The notes under the pieces: generated by a model | The model's input: the letters and a program-made list of their open reading frames with translations, nothing else | Database searches by the model: none | Told to the model about the DNA's origin: nothing | DNA from: an uncultured Campylobacter sp. | GTDB taxonomy: Bacteria; Campylobacterota; Campylobacteria; Campylobacterales; Campylobacteraceae | NCBI RefSeq assembly: GCF_938041645.1 | Contig: NZ_CALIST010000056.1 | Span: 1-29,978, forward strand | DNA length: 29,978 bases | Direction: 5' to 3' | Part shown: positions 15,275 through 23,348 of the stretch, one piece after another | Layout: each line of letters opens with the position of its first letter | Position numbering within the stretch: the first letter of the stretch is position 1 | Made by a program: the position numbers and the translations under genes

Positions 15275-15393
15275 CGCGCTGCCTTTTGAAATTTTGATTT
15301 GAGATTATACATTAAATTTTAAAAATTCACTTAAAGATTTAACATTTATAAAAATTTAACGAAAATTTAATATTTCTGAAAAGAAAAATTTTA

Positions 15394-15399
15394 TATACT
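15394..15399 (+). promoter_or_regulatory. Probable -10 of the PAS gene
   Basis: TATACT lies 32 bp upstream of the ATG at 15,431, within TTATATACTCTGC. It would give a ~25-nt leader containing AAAGGA at 15,419-15,424. The upstream sequence is T/A-rich, as is common for Campylobacter sigma70 promoters. Confidence 0.45.
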
Positions 15400-15430
15400 C
15401 TGCAATAAATTTTTAAGCAAAGGATTAAAA

Positions 15431-15997
15431 ATGCAAAGACCGACTCCGATTAATCAGGAAATTAAACTCGATGAGAAGCGCTATATCGTTTCCAAAACCG
15501 ATCCAAAGGGCATTATCACGTTTGCAAATCCGTATTTTTGTATGATTTGCGGCTATAGTGAGCTTGAGCTTTTGGGGCAGCCGCATAACATCATACGACA
15601 TCCGGACATGCCGCGCATAGCGTTTAAGCTCATGTGGGATACGATACAGCAGGGCAAGGATTTTACCGCCGTGGTTAAAAATTTAGCCAAAGACGGGCGC
15701 TTTTATTGGGTCATTACGGAATTTACTTCTAAAAAAGATCCCGTGACAGGGCAGATCACCGAATACACGGCATTTCGCAAGGCTCCACCAAGATCCGCGA
15801 TCGAAACTATAGAGCCTATTTATAGGGCGCTACTGGATGCTGAAAAAAACGGCGGTATGCAGGCTAGCCAAAAGGCGCTCGTGGACTTTTTAAAAAGCAA
15901 AGGCGAGACCTATGAGAGCTGGATCGCAAAGGTCTCAGGCAAATCAAATCCGCTCACCGCAATGTTTTTCAAGGCGATGAAAAAGCTTTTTAGCTAG
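15431..15997 (+). CDS. CetB/Aer-like PAS domain protein (energy taxis)
   Basis: A 188-residue soluble protein, nearly all PAS domain (residues ~15-120) plus a helical tail. DPKGIITFANPYFCMICGY, GQPHNIIRHPDMPRIAF, LMWDTIQQGKDFTAVVKN and DGRFYWVITEF are the hallmarks of the FAD-binding PAS of Aer. In Campylobacter these occur in CetB, which senses redox state and signals to the membrane receptor CetA. The C-terminal ~65 residues carry no transmembrane or methyl-accepting segment, so a partner must relay the signal. No CetA-like gene is adjacent. The tail ends FKAMKKLFS, an amphipathic basic helix that could touch the membrane or partner. Confidence 0.85.
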   Translation: MQRPTPINQEIKLDEKRYIVSKTDPKGIITFANPYFCMICGYSELELLGQPHNIIRHPDMPRIAFKLMWDTIQQGKDFTAVVKNLAKDGRFYWVITEFTSKKDPVTGQITEYTAFRKAPPRSAIETIEPIYRALLDAEKNGGMQASQKALVDFLKSKGETYESWIAKVSGKSNPLTAMFFKAMKKLFS

Positions 15998-16023
15998 TCC
16001 AGTTAAAATTTAATGCAAAATCC

Positions 16024-16052
16024 CGCGCAATGCGATTGTTTGGCTTTGCGCG
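16024..16052. terminator. Possible hairpin between convergent genes
   Basis: CGCGCAA (16,024-16,030) and TTGCGCG (16,046-16,052) form a perfect 7-bp GC-rich stem with a 15-nt loop. It lies between the 3' ends of the PAS gene and recO. On the minus strand it is followed by GGGATTTTGC, only a short T run, so it is a weak terminator candidate. Confidence 0.3.
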
Positions 16053-16167
16053 AGAAAAGGCAGATAAAGTACAAAACCGCCCGTTCATGAAATTTTGAAA
16101 TTCTACGAAATTTTAAATTTAGCGCTTGAGTTTTGAAATTTCACGTCTTCATCAAACGCGCTACAGA

Positions 16168-16782
16168 TCAAAGTCCCTCAAGCGTTATGTCGTAGAGCCT
16201 CTCTACCGTTTCGTCGTTTAAATTTAGCGTCTTTTTGCTTCGTAAAAATTCTAAAATTTCATCCTGCGCAAAGCCTACTCTTTGTGCGCAATGCTCGTGC
16301 GCAGGCAAAAAGCCGCGGCATAGCGCGATATTTTCTAAAATTTCCTCATCGCATAAAAAACAATATGGCTCGTCGTGCAATCGCCCCTCAAATTTTAAAA
16401 TTTCGGCGTAGCTTTCTACGATTATGCGACGCGGATTTTGTTTGCCAAAGCGCATAGCAGCGTGGTTTAGCAGCTCGTAATAGAATTTATCCAGATGCTC
16501 GGCATCTTTTAGATGTGCGTGCAAAAGCCGCATAAATTGCTGCCAAAATAGCAGCTTCTCGCGGTTTCCGAGCCACGAGTATCCCAGATGCATTACTCCG
16601 CTAAGGCGCGGGAGGAAGTTTTGATTTTGCGAGAGCTCGAAGTCTATTTTATAGCCCTGGATGATGTTTGAATGGCGCGCGCCGTAGAAGCGGTACGCAC
16701 GCACGAGCGCACTTTCGCTCAGCACATCCACGATGCAGTCCTCATCCCTAACCTTGGTCGTTTTTAATATAAATCCTTGCAT
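16168..16782 (-). CDS. recO: Recombination mediator RecO
   Basis: A 204-residue protein starting MQGFILKTTKVRDEDCIVDVLSE (in part), the RecO OB-fold N-terminus. The helical part follows (LLFWQQFMRLLHAHLKD, about residues 76-92). RecO promotes RecA loading on SSB-coated DNA. The C-terminal part has CFLCDEE and a downstream Cys pair (LCRGFLPAHEHC), reminiscent of the zinc-binding cysteines in many RecO proteins. The length fits the short epsilonproteobacterial RecO. It is transcribed divergently from accD. Confidence 0.85.
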   Translation of the reverse strand: MQGFILKTTKVRDEDCIVDVLSESALVRAYRFYGARHSNIIQGYKIDFELSQNQNFLPRLSGVMHLGYSWLGNREKLLFWQQFMRLLHAHLKDAEHLDKFYYELLNHAAMRFGKQNPRRIIVESYAEILKFEGRLHDEPYCFLCDEEILENIALCRGFLPAHEHCAQRVGFAQDEILEFLRSKKTLNLNDETVERLYDITLEGL

Positions 16783-16833
16783 TTTCCTATTTTAGCGAAA
16801 TTCACATATAAAATTAAATAAAGAATTTTAGGT

Positions 16834-16839
16834 TATAAT
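16834..16839 (+). promoter_or_regulatory. Probable -10 for the accD operon
   Basis: A perfect TATAAT lies 37 bp upstream of the accD ATG, within GGTTATAATC. The predicted leader is ~30 nt and includes AAAGGAA (16,864-16,870). No -35 is evident. It would drive accD-rlmH-dksA and the following membrane protein. Confidence 0.6.
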
Positions 16840-16875
16840 CAGAAGTTTCATTTCATAGAATTTAAAGGAAATCAT

Positions 16876-17775
16876 ATGAATTTTGGAGATCTATTTTCAA
16901 AGATACGTAGAACGCAGCCCGCACCGAGCGAAGCTCCTACGCACTGGATCAAGTGCCCAGGATGCGGCGCGCTGATGTATAGCAAAGAGGTCGAGCAAAA
17001 TCATAGCGTTTGCCCCAAGTGTAACTATCACCTTCGTTTTGACGCGCAGGCTCGCATCGATCTGATCTGCGACGAGGGCTCTTTCGTGGAGTACGATCAA
17101 AATTTGCAGCCCGTAGATCCGCTAAAATTCGTCGATAAAAAATCCTACAAAAAGCGTATTGCCGAGAGCAAAGAAAAAACGGGCAGGCTAAGCGCGGTGA
17201 TTGCGGGCGAGGGCGCTATAAGTCGCCAAAAAATTCAGCTCGTGGTGTTTGATTTTAACTTCATGGGCGGAAGCCTGGGCTCTGTGGAGGGCGAGAAGAT
17301 CGTGCGCGCCGTAAAACGTAGTCTCGATAAAAACGAGCCGCTAATCATCGTAAGCGCAAGCGGTGGCGCAAGGATGCAAGAAAGCACCTTTTCGCTAATG
17401 CAGATGAGCAAAACCTCCGCCGCGCTTAAAATTTTATCCGAGCATAAAATTCCTTTCATCTCCGTTCTTACCGATCCTACGATGGGCGGCGTGAGCGCGT
17501 CATTTGCGTGGCTGGGAGATATTATCATCGCAGAGCCAGGCGCCCTTATCGGCTTTGCTGGGCAGCGCGTCATAAAGCAAACCATTGGAGCTGATCTGCC
17601 GGAGGGTTTTCAAAGATCGGAATTTTTGCTCGAGCATGGATTAATTGATGCGATCGTGCCTAGAGCTGAGATGAGGCAGTATTTAAGCGATATAATCAAC
17701 GTGCTTAGCAAAAACGCCGTGCAGATTGACGATACGAGCGATAAGTCGCTGCACGAAGATGGAAGCGAAGAGTAG
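16876..17775 (+). CDS. accD: Acetyl-CoA carboxylase carboxyltransferase subunit beta
   Basis: A 299-residue subunit that, with AccA, transfers the carboxyl group from biotin to acetyl-CoA to make malonyl-CoA for fatty acid synthesis. The N-terminal zinc ribbon is Cys27, Cys30, Cys46, Cys49 (KCPGCG and CPKCNYH). The crotonase-like core shows FMGGSLGSVEGEK, SASGGARMQES and DPTMGGVSASFA, with oxyanion-hole glycines, and closes with GFAGQRVIKQT. Full length. Its TAG stop shares one base with the GTG start of rlmH. Confidence 0.97.
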   Translation: MNFGDLFSKIRRTQPAPSEAPTHWIKCPGCGALMYSKEVEQNHSVCPKCNYHLRFDAQARIDLICDEGSFVEYDQNLQPVDPLKFVDKKSYKKRIAESKEKTGRLSAVIAGEGAISRQKIQLVVFDFNFMGGSLGSVEGEKIVRAVKRSLDKNEPLIIVSASGGARMQESTFSLMQMSKTSAALKILSEHKIPFISVLTDPTMGGVSASFAWLGDIIIAEPGALIGFAGQRVIKQTIGADLPEGFQRSEFLLEHGLIDAIVPRAEMRQYLSDIINVLSKNAVQIDDTSDKSLHEDGSEE

Positions 17776-18227
17776 TGCGGATCACGGTAAATTCCATCCA
17801 AAAGGGCGCAGACGAGTTTGCTAGCGAGATAAGCGCCTATAAAAAAATGGCGGCTAAATTTGCGGCGGTGCGAGAGCAGACCTTTTTTAACGCTAGCATC
17901 GCTCGCGCTCAAGCAGCGTCTCGTGAACTCACTCTTAGGGCGTATGATGAAATTTATCTCCCGCGCCTTAGCGGCTACGTCGTGGCTCTGGATGAGCGCG
18001 GGCAGGAGCTAGATAGCGTGGAATTTGCTGAAATGCTAAAGGATAAAAGCGCCGTATCGTTTTTCATCGGTGGCGCTTATGGGCTTAGTGAAAATTTTAA
18101 GGCAAAAGCCGATAAAATAATCAGTCTTAGCAGGCTTACGTTAGCGCATAAAATCGCTAAACTTTTGCTCTTTGAGCAAATTTTTCGCGCATTGTGCATT
18201 AACGCAAACCATCCATATCACAAATAA
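17775..18227 (+). CDS. rlmH: 23S rRNA (pseudouridine-1915-N3) methyltransferase
   Basis: A 150-residue SPOUT methyltransferase that modifies pseudouridine 1915 in helix 69 of 23S rRNA. FFIGGAYGLS is the AdoMet-binding knot motif, SLSRLTLAHKIAKLLLFEQIFRA forms the knot helix, and the protein ends in NHPYHK, the near-invariant RlmH C-terminus. The start is GTG at 17,775, overlapping the accD stop (TAGTG). This start gives RITVNSIQKG, which aligns with the family's first strand. It is followed 9 bp later by the dksA-like gene. Confidence 0.95.
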   Translation: MRITVNSIQKGADEFASEISAYKKMAAKFAAVREQTFFNASIARAQAASRELTLRAYDEIYLPRLSGYVVALDERGQELDSVEFAEMLKDKSAVSFFIGGAYGLSENFKAKADKIISLSRLTLAHKIAKLLLFEQIFRALCINANHPYHK

Positions 18228-18236
18228 AGGGAAGTA

Positions 18237-18593
18237 ATGAAGAAAAACGAGTTGAAATTTTACAAGAAAATTTTAGAAGAAAAAAGAGAGCAACTCATCG
18301 CCAATATTAATAGCTCTGTAAATGAAATTTCGGAATTGCGCGAAAATAAAGCTGCGGATGATTTTGACGTAGCGAGCATGAATACGGATTTAAGCATCGA
18401 ATACTCGCTCAATGTTAATCAACAAAAGGCGTTTTTAGAGATTGAAAGCGCGCTTAAACGTATCGAAAACGGCACTTATGGGCTTTGCGAGAGCTGCGGC
18501 GAGCAGATAAGCTTAGAGCGTCTTAAGGTGAATCCAGAGGCGAGATTGTGCATTTCGTGCAAGGAACAGGCGGAAAAGCAAAATAGGAGTTAG
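18237..18593 (+). CDS. dksA: DksA/TraR-family zinc-finger protein
   Basis: A 118-residue RNA-polymerase-binding regulator that enters the secondary channel and, with ppGpp, adjusts rRNA and stress-gene transcription. The N-terminal coiled coil (about residues 5-75) has the acidic tip pattern D-x-x-D-x-A at 41-46, the residues that act near the active site in E. coli DksA. The C4 zinc finger is Cys84, Cys87, Cys105, Cys108 (CESCGEQ and CISCKE). It is shorter than E. coli DksA (151) but the same size as the C. jejuni homologue as I recall it. AAAGGGAAG precedes the ATG, and the next gene begins 2 bp after its stop. Confidence 0.93.
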   Translation: MKKNELKFYKKILEEKREQLIANINSSVNEISELRENKAADDFDVASMNTDLSIEYSLNVNQQKAFLEIESALKRIENGTYGLCESCGEQISLERLKVNPEARLCISCKEQAEKQNRS

Positions 18594-18595
18594 CT

Positions 18596-19597
18596 ATGAA
18601 AACCAAGCAATTCTTTTTATATTCGATCGTTTATATCGCAATCGTCGCGATTTTGGTCTTTACGCAGCAAAGCAGTAGCTATACGCTGGGGCTTTTCGGT
18701 TTTACGCTTACGCTTCCTGTGGCGGTGTGGATCGTACTGCCGTTAATTTTATATATGATTTTGGCGATTTTTCATATCGTTTTTCATAGCTTTGCTTTTT
18801 ACCGCACAAAAAGGGCGATCGCAAAGGATCTAAGCGCATACGATGCGATGAGTAAAGAGGTTTTGCTGGGTCTTGATACCAATAAAGACTTTAAAACCGA
18901 GTATTTTAAAGACCCGAGCGAGCTTACTAAAATTTTATCTCCGTGGTACGATAGCACCGGCATAGATGTCAAAAATGAGGATCTAAAAGAGGTCATAGGC
19001 GTTATCGAGAAGGTTAAAAACGGCGAAGTGGCGGATTTGCGAAAATATAAACTCCCTAAAGATAACGGACTATTTTTGCAAAACGAGCTCAATCGCCTCG
19101 ACGCCGAGCCTGCGTATGCGTATGAAATTTTAAAAACCAAGGGCGTTTATAGTGAAAATATCACTAAAAAAGCCTATGCCGTAGCGATTGCCAAAGGAAG
19201 CTACGATAAGATCAAGGCCTATAAAATTCCTCAAGATATAGCCGAGGTAAATATTTTAGTGGATCGCGCGGTAAATGACGCGAGCTTTGAGATCAGCAGC
19301 GAGGAACTTTTTGATCTCGTAAATAATGAAAAATTTAACGAGCAGGATTTTATCGGCTTTGCCAAAAAGCTAAAAAATCATCTCGCTCCAGAGCAATACA
19401 AAGCCTTTTTCGAGCGGCTCAAAAACGAGAATCAAGAAGCGACCGAGGCATATCTGTACGCGCTATATGAGCTTGGCATGATCGACGAGTTTAGAGAGCA
19501 GCTAAGTCTTGCCGACGGCGACGAGTTTGAGAAGTTTAAAATTCTGCTATTTTTGCGCGACAACGGCAAAAACGTCCCTGCGTCGCTGTTATTTTAG
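18596..19597 (+). CDS. Conserved Campylobacter membrane protein (Cj0124c-like by position)
   Basis: A 333-residue protein with two N-terminal membrane helices (about residues 7-23 and 36-66) followed by a long, mainly helical, charged cytoplasmic region with no catalytic motif that I recognise. Position right after the DksA-like gene matches the uncharacterised C. jejuni gene Cj0124c, and its length is compatible. The soluble part contains several helix pairs (YKIPQDIAEVNILVDRAVN; QYKAFFERLKNENQEATEAY in part) that could form a repeat-like solenoid. It starts 2 bp after dksA with AATAGGAGT as ribosome site, so it is in the same operon. Function unknown. Confidence 0.85.
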   Translation: MKTKQFFLYSIVYIAIVAILVFTQQSSSYTLGLFGFTLTLPVAVWIVLPLILYMILAIFHIVFHSFAFYRTKRAIAKDLSAYDAMSKEVLLGLDTNKDFKTEYFKDPSELTKILSPWYDSTGIDVKNEDLKEVIGVIEKVKNGEVADLRKYKLPKDNGLFLQNELNRLDAEPAYAYEILKTKGVYSENITKKAYAVAIAKGSYDKIKAYKIPQDIAEVNILVDRAVNDASFEISSEELFDLVNNEKFNEQDFIGFAKKLKNHLAPEQYKAFFERLKNENQEATEAYLYALYELGMIDEFREQLSLADGDEFEKFKILLFLRDNGKNVPASLLF

Positions 19598-19622
19598 CTC
19601 GGTAATTTTACGAGTTCGTTTT
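19598..19622 (+). terminator. Terminator of the accD operon
   Basis: CTCGGTAA (19,598-19,605) pairs with TTACGAG (19,608-19,614), with a single G bulge and a tiny TT loop, followed by TTCGTTTT. It begins at the stop codon of the membrane-protein gene. The stem is short, so the call is moderate. Confidence 0.45.
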
Positions 19623-20135
19623 ATGCGGGTAAGAGAGGCTGCTTTTAAGCTCTTTGCGTCTATTAAACACAGCCTGCGCGATAAATTTTAAAGTGCGGGT
19701 AAAATTCTAACTCGCGCAAATTTGAAATTTCAAAATTTATCGAAAGATCAATGCGCGCAAGCGGTAAAATTTAAAAGATTTGCTTGCGTAGTGTGCGCGT
19801 AAACGGATTTTGCATTTACGCGATGAAATTTAAAATTTAAACATAAAGCACAAGACTTGCTAGCTGAATAAAGTGCTGAAATTTTAAAATCCGCGCGGCG
19901 TTTTGCAAGCTGCTTGCTGGGTTTGCCGTGCAAATAAAATTTGGTGGTGATCATCCTTGCTGCCGTTTCGCCACCACTCAAATTAGCCAAGCTTAAAAAT
20001 AAAATTCGCGCCTAAATTCGAATACGCGGCCTATGAAATTTAAAATTTTAAAGCTCGCGGCAAAACCCGCTGCAAGCATTGCGGTATTAAATTTAAAGGT
20101 TTAAATTCAAACGAAATTAAAATGAGAAATTTAAA
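19623..20135. other. Gene-free spacer with A/T palindromic blocks and one long hairpin
   Basis: I see no convincing gene. The stretch carries several AAATTT/TTTAAA blocks. TTTGGTGGTG (19,940-19,949) can pair with CACCACTCAAA (19,972-19,982), one bulge, loop ~22 nt. This could belong to a small RNA or be chance. Just before dus, a five-codon frame MRNLK (20,122-20,139) overlaps the dus ATG as ATGA. It lacks a ribosome site. Confidence 0.4.
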
Positions 20136-21062
20136 ATGACGGAAGATTTTTTTAAAAGAAACCCTCTATTTTTGGCGCCTTTGGCGGGCTTTTCGGATCC
20201 GCCGCTGCGGGGCGTAGTGAAAAAATTCGGCTGCGACGCGACCGTAAGCGAGATGATAAGCGCAAACGCCCTTGTTTTCGAGGGCGAAAAGACGCTAAAG
20301 ATGCTCGAAAAAAACGCCGCCGAAACCCCGTTTTTCGTGCAGATCGCAGGCAGCGATGCGGAAATCATAAAAAAGGCGGTTTTGCTCATCAATAAATTTG
20401 ACGGCATCGACGGCATCGATCTAAACTGCGGCTGCCCTGTTCCCAAAGTCGTAAAGCAGGGTGCCGGCTCGGCGCTGCTGCTTGATCCACCCCGTCTATC
20501 GCGCTTGGTCGAGACTATAAAAAAGTATTCGAACAAAAAATTTACGAGCGCGAAGGTGCGGCTGGGCTTCGGCGCCGTGGATATCGAAAATATCGCGCGC
20601 GCCGTACAGAGCGCAGGAGCTGATTTTATCGCTATTCACGGACGTACCAGAGCGGGCGGATACAGCGCGGCAGTGGATTACGGCGCGATCGCAAGAGCCA
20701 AACGCGCGCTGCAAATCCCCGTGATCGCAAACGGCGACATAAACTCCTCCAATGCGCCCGCAGTGCGAGACCTTAGCGGCGCAGACGCGCTGATGATCGG
20801 TCGCGCGGTAATCGGCAGGCCGTGGATCTTTCGCGAGATCAAAACGGGCGAGCAGGCAAGTGACGCGCTAAAAAGGGAGGTCGTGCTCTATCATTTCGCT
20901 CAAATGCTTAGCCATTACGGTAGCCACGGCGTGGCGATATTTCGCAAGCATCTGCACGAATACTCCAAGGGGCGCGAAAATGCCGCAAGCTTTCGCGAGC
21001 AGATCAACCACGTCGCCGCCGAGAGCGAAATGACTCGACTAATCGAGGAATTTTTTAGCTAA
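20136..21062 (+). CDS. dus: tRNA-dihydrouridine synthase
   Basis: A 308-residue flavoenzyme that reduces uridine to dihydrouridine in tRNA D-loops. The TIM-barrel start is FLAPLAGFSDPPLR (FMN site). DLNCGCPVPKVVKQGAGSALL holds the catalytic Cys100. HGRTRAGGYSAAVDY, IANGDINS and GRAVIGRPW are the classical DusB-like phosphate and FMN-binding motifs. The C-terminal ~70 residues form the helical tRNA-binding part. There is no strong Shine-Dalgarno, only GAGAAATTTAAA upstream of ATG. By C. jejuni order it should follow the membrane protein directly; here a 538-bp spacer intervenes. Confidence 0.95.
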   Translation: MTEDFFKRNPLFLAPLAGFSDPPLRGVVKKFGCDATVSEMISANALVFEGEKTLKMLEKNAAETPFFVQIAGSDAEIIKKAVLLINKFDGIDGIDLNCGCPVPKVVKQGAGSALLLDPPRLSRLVETIKKYSNKKFTSAKVRLGFGAVDIENIARAVQSAGADFIAIHGRTRAGGYSAAVDYGAIARAKRALQIPVIANGDINSSNAPAVRDLSGADALMIGRAVIGRPWIFREIKTGEQASDALKREVVLYHFAQMLSHYGSHGVAIFRKHLHEYSKGRENAASFREQINHVAAESEMTRLIEEFFS

Positions 21063-21084
21063 ATTTAGAATTTTAGGAACTCTG

Positions 21085-21522
21085 ATGATTATTTTAAAAA
21101 TTATAGCCTGCGCATTTTCGATGAGTTTTTGCTTGATGAATATTTCGAGCTTGGGCGATTTTGTGGTATGGCGGATTTTTGACACGTCTAGCGTCTGGGA
21201 TGACGATCCCATAGAATGGCTACAGCAGAAGTGCGTATATTTCATATTTTTGTGGATATCTTTTTGCGGGGTTTGCGCGGTGCTTGCCAAAAAGCTAAAG
21301 GATTTTGATAGGCTTGTGAATTTTTTCGTCAATCTGTTTTTGCCGATCGTGGCGATTTGGATACTATCGCCATATTTAGGGATAATAATTGCGGCCGTTT
21401 GCATTTCGGATACACACCTTGTTGACTTCTATTCCGCATTGCTTAGTGCATTAATATCTATCGTTCTTTTTATGATCGTCGTAAGGGAGGTCTTAAAGCA
21501 GATTTATCCGCCCAAGTCCTAG
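21085..21522 (+). CDS. Small integral membrane protein, unknown
   Basis: A 145-residue protein with about four hydrophobic helices (residues ~3-20, 48-67, 84-100, 107-137) and short polar links (DDDPIEWLQQK; KKLKDFDR). It ends in the basic QIYPPKS. I do not recognise a family. TAGGAA lies about eight bases before the ATG and the gene follows dus by 22 bp, so it may be co-transcribed with dus. Composition is AT-rich relative to the flanking dus and phosphatase genes. Confidence 0.65.
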   Translation: MIILKIIACAFSMSFCLMNISSLGDFVVWRIFDTSSVWDDDPIEWLQQKCVYFIFLWISFCGVCAVLAKKLKDFDRLVNFFVNLFLPIVAIWILSPYLGIIIAAVCISDTHLVDFYSALLSALISIVLFMIVVREVLKQIYPPKS

Positions 21523-21620
21523 CGCGCAAAATTTTAAAATTTAGCGCAGAGCTTTTATCTACCGCTTATATCGCAGCTCGCGCGTTAAAAGGCGAGGGCG
21601 TTAAAATTTAAGGAGAAATT

Positions 21621-22352
21621 ATGCAAAATATCTACATTATCGGCGACGTGCATGGCTGCTACAGGTCGCTTTTGGCTCTGATAGAGCAGTTGCCGCATAA
21701 ATTTGATAGCAAAATTTGCTTCGTGGGCGATCTGATCGACCGAGGTCCTGCGAGCGCGGATGTGGTTGAGTTTGTGCGCGCGGGAGGATACGACGCGGTG
21801 ATGGGTAATCACGAAAGAAGCTTCGTGCGTAATGCAAAAACCGCCCTAAGGTGCGCAAAAACTGGCAAATTTACGAGCTCAAATGACCCTTACGCATTTT
21901 TTAGCTTGGATGAAAGCTGGCTATTTAATAACGGCGGTGAGGCGACGCTAGCGTCGTATTATCGTCACGGAGGCGTGAAACAATGCAAGGAGCATCTGCG
22001 GTTTGTCTCGCGGCTGCCGATTTACTTGGAGTATGATTTGCGTGATGAAAGCGGTCGCGCCCTCGTCGTATCGCACTCCGCAGTGGGTCGCGCGTGGGGG
22101 ATTAGACACGATGCAGAGCGCGCGAAAAGCTTCGCCGCTCACGTGCTAAGCGGGCGCGGAGATGATAGCGCGAATGATGGAATTTTTAATGTCTACGGGC
22201 ACACGCCGGTAAAAAAGCCCGTCATTACGGAATTTAGCGCAAATATCGATCTGGGCTGTGTTTATAAAAAGCACTGGGGCGAGAAGGCGAGGCTTTGCGC
22301 GCTGGAATTTCCCTCAAAGAAAATTTTCACGCAGGAGTGCATAGATTTTTGA
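21621..22352 (+). CDS. Calcineurin-like phosphoesterase (ApaH/PrpA type)
   Basis: A 243-residue dinuclear-metal phosphatase. All motifs are present: GDVHG (8-12), GDLIDRG (36-42), GNHE (62-65), His152 in VSHSAVGR, and YGHTP (192-196). The small single-domain layout fits protein Ser/Thr phosphatases PrpA/B and the symmetrical Ap4A hydrolase ApaH, which are close relatives; sequence alone does not separate them. If it cleaves dinucleoside polyphosphates it would be complementary to the HIT protein elsewhere in this window, but that is speculation. AAGGAG precedes the ATG. It ends convergent to tyrA. Confidence 0.9.
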   Translation: MQNIYIIGDVHGCYRSLLALIEQLPHKFDSKICFVGDLIDRGPASADVVEFVRAGGYDAVMGNHERSFVRNAKTALRCAKTGKFTSSNDPYAFFSLDESWLFNNGGEATLASYYRHGGVKQCKEHLRFVSRLPIYLEYDLRDESGRALVVSHSAVGRAWGIRHDAERAKSFAAHVLSGRGDDSANDGIFNVYGHTPVKKPVITEFSANIDLGCVYKKHWGEKARLCALEFPSKKIFTQECIDF

Positions 22353-22364
22353 ATTCGCATCCAT

Positions 22365-22399
22365 GCTCGCACGTATTAAAAATTTAAATTTGTGCGGGC
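22365..22399. terminator. Possible hairpin between convergent phosphatase and tyrA
   Basis: GCTCGCAC (22,365-22,372) and GTGCGGGC (22,392-22,399) can form an 8-bp stem with one G-T pair, around an A/T-rich 19-nt loop. It lies 13 bp after the phosphatase stop. There is no T run, so this is a weak candidate for a bidirectional terminator. Confidence 0.3.
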
Positions 22400-22475
22400 T
22401 GTTTGAAGGCGAAATTTTAGAATTTAAAGGCGCGTTCTTGCGGCTCCCGTCGCGCAGTCAGGTCGCGCTGAAATT

Positions 22476-23306
22476 TTAAATAATATCCCTTAGCTTGCGC
22501 GCTTCATACATCCAGGCCTCAAGCTCGTCCCAGCGCTCGTTACGAATCATACCCACGCAAATTTCAAGCTCGTTTTTAAAAGCATCGATAGCGCCCAGCA
22601 GGTTTGTGCGGTTTTGCTTGAAAATATCGACCCACATCTGCGGCGAGCTCTTGGCGATACGGCTCATGCCCGAGAAGCTGCCGCCGGCTAAATTTATGAT
22701 ATTGCGGCGATTTTCCTCTTTTAGCACGCTGTTTACGAGCGAGTAGCTGATCGCATGCGGCAGGTGCGAGATGAGCGCCACGTGGTGATCGTGGCTTTTT
22801 GCGTCCATAAATACGATCTTCATCCCCGCGAACGAAAAAATTTCGACCGCTCGTTTGATATGCACTTCATCCGCACCATGATCATCGCAGATAACGACTA
22901 CTGCGCCGTTTAAAAGCTCTTTAAATGCCGCTTGCGGGCCGGAGTTTTCGGTACCAGCCATTGGGTGAGCTGCGATGAAATTTCGTCTGATCTGCGGCGG
23001 GCAGTTTTGCAAAATTTTAAATTTCGTGCTTCCCAGATCGATGATCGTCGTCTCGCTTCTGCAGTCGCTTAGTTTTTGCAACGTCTCAATAATTGCCTCC
23101 ACGGGGATCGCGAGAAAGATCGCGTCGCAGCTTTGCTTCATCTGCTCCAGGCTTAAAATTTCATGCACGAGCCCGAGCCTCAGAGCTTCTTTTTCGTTTT
23201 CGCGGCTGATGTCGCAGCCGTAGACGGCGCTAATTATTTTGGTGCTTTTTAGACATAGCCCAAGAGAGCCGCCGATGAGACCCAGGCCGATAATTCCTAT
23301 CTTCAT
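22476..23306 (-). CDS. tyrA: Prephenate dehydrogenase
   Basis: A 276-residue NAD(P)-dependent enzyme for tyrosine synthesis. The N-terminus MKIGIIGLGLIGGSLG is the Rossmann G-x-G-x-x-G fingerprint (residues 7-12). AAHPMAGTENSGP holds the active-site His typical of TyrA, and SHLPHAISYSLVN is the dimerisation-helix signature. No chorismate-mutase domain is fused. The start at 23,306 is chosen for AAAAAGGAA upstream and for the Rossmann motif beginning there; a longer frame to 23,330 has no ribosome site. It is transcribed divergently from bamA, the same pairing as Cj0130/Cj0129c in C. jejuni as I recall. Confidence 0.95.
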   Translation of the reverse strand: MKIGIIGLGLIGGSLGLCLKSTKIISAVYGCDISRENEKEALRLGLVHEILSLEQMKQSCDAIFLAIPVEAIIETLQKLSDCRSETTIIDLGSTKFKILQNCPPQIRRNFIAAHPMAGTENSGPQAAFKELLNGAVVVICDDHGADEVHIKRAVEIFSFAGMKIVFMDAKSHDHHVALISHLPHAISYSLVNSVLKEENRRNIINLAGGSFSGMSRIAKSSPQMWVDIFKQNRTNLLGAIDAFKNELEICVGMIRNERWDELEAWMYEARKLRDII

Positions 23307-23348
23307 AAAATTCCTTTTTGATATATGCAAGTTTTAATTTTAATGTGG

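Noticed and set aside
19748..19990. 80-codon minus-strand frame starting MANLSGGETAARM
   Set aside because: No ribosome site, no family resemblance, runs through the A/T palindromic blocks of the spacer; most likely chance.
20122..20139. Five-codon frame MRNLK overlapping the dus start
   Set aside because: No ribosome site and no attenuator-like structure; too short to separate from chance.
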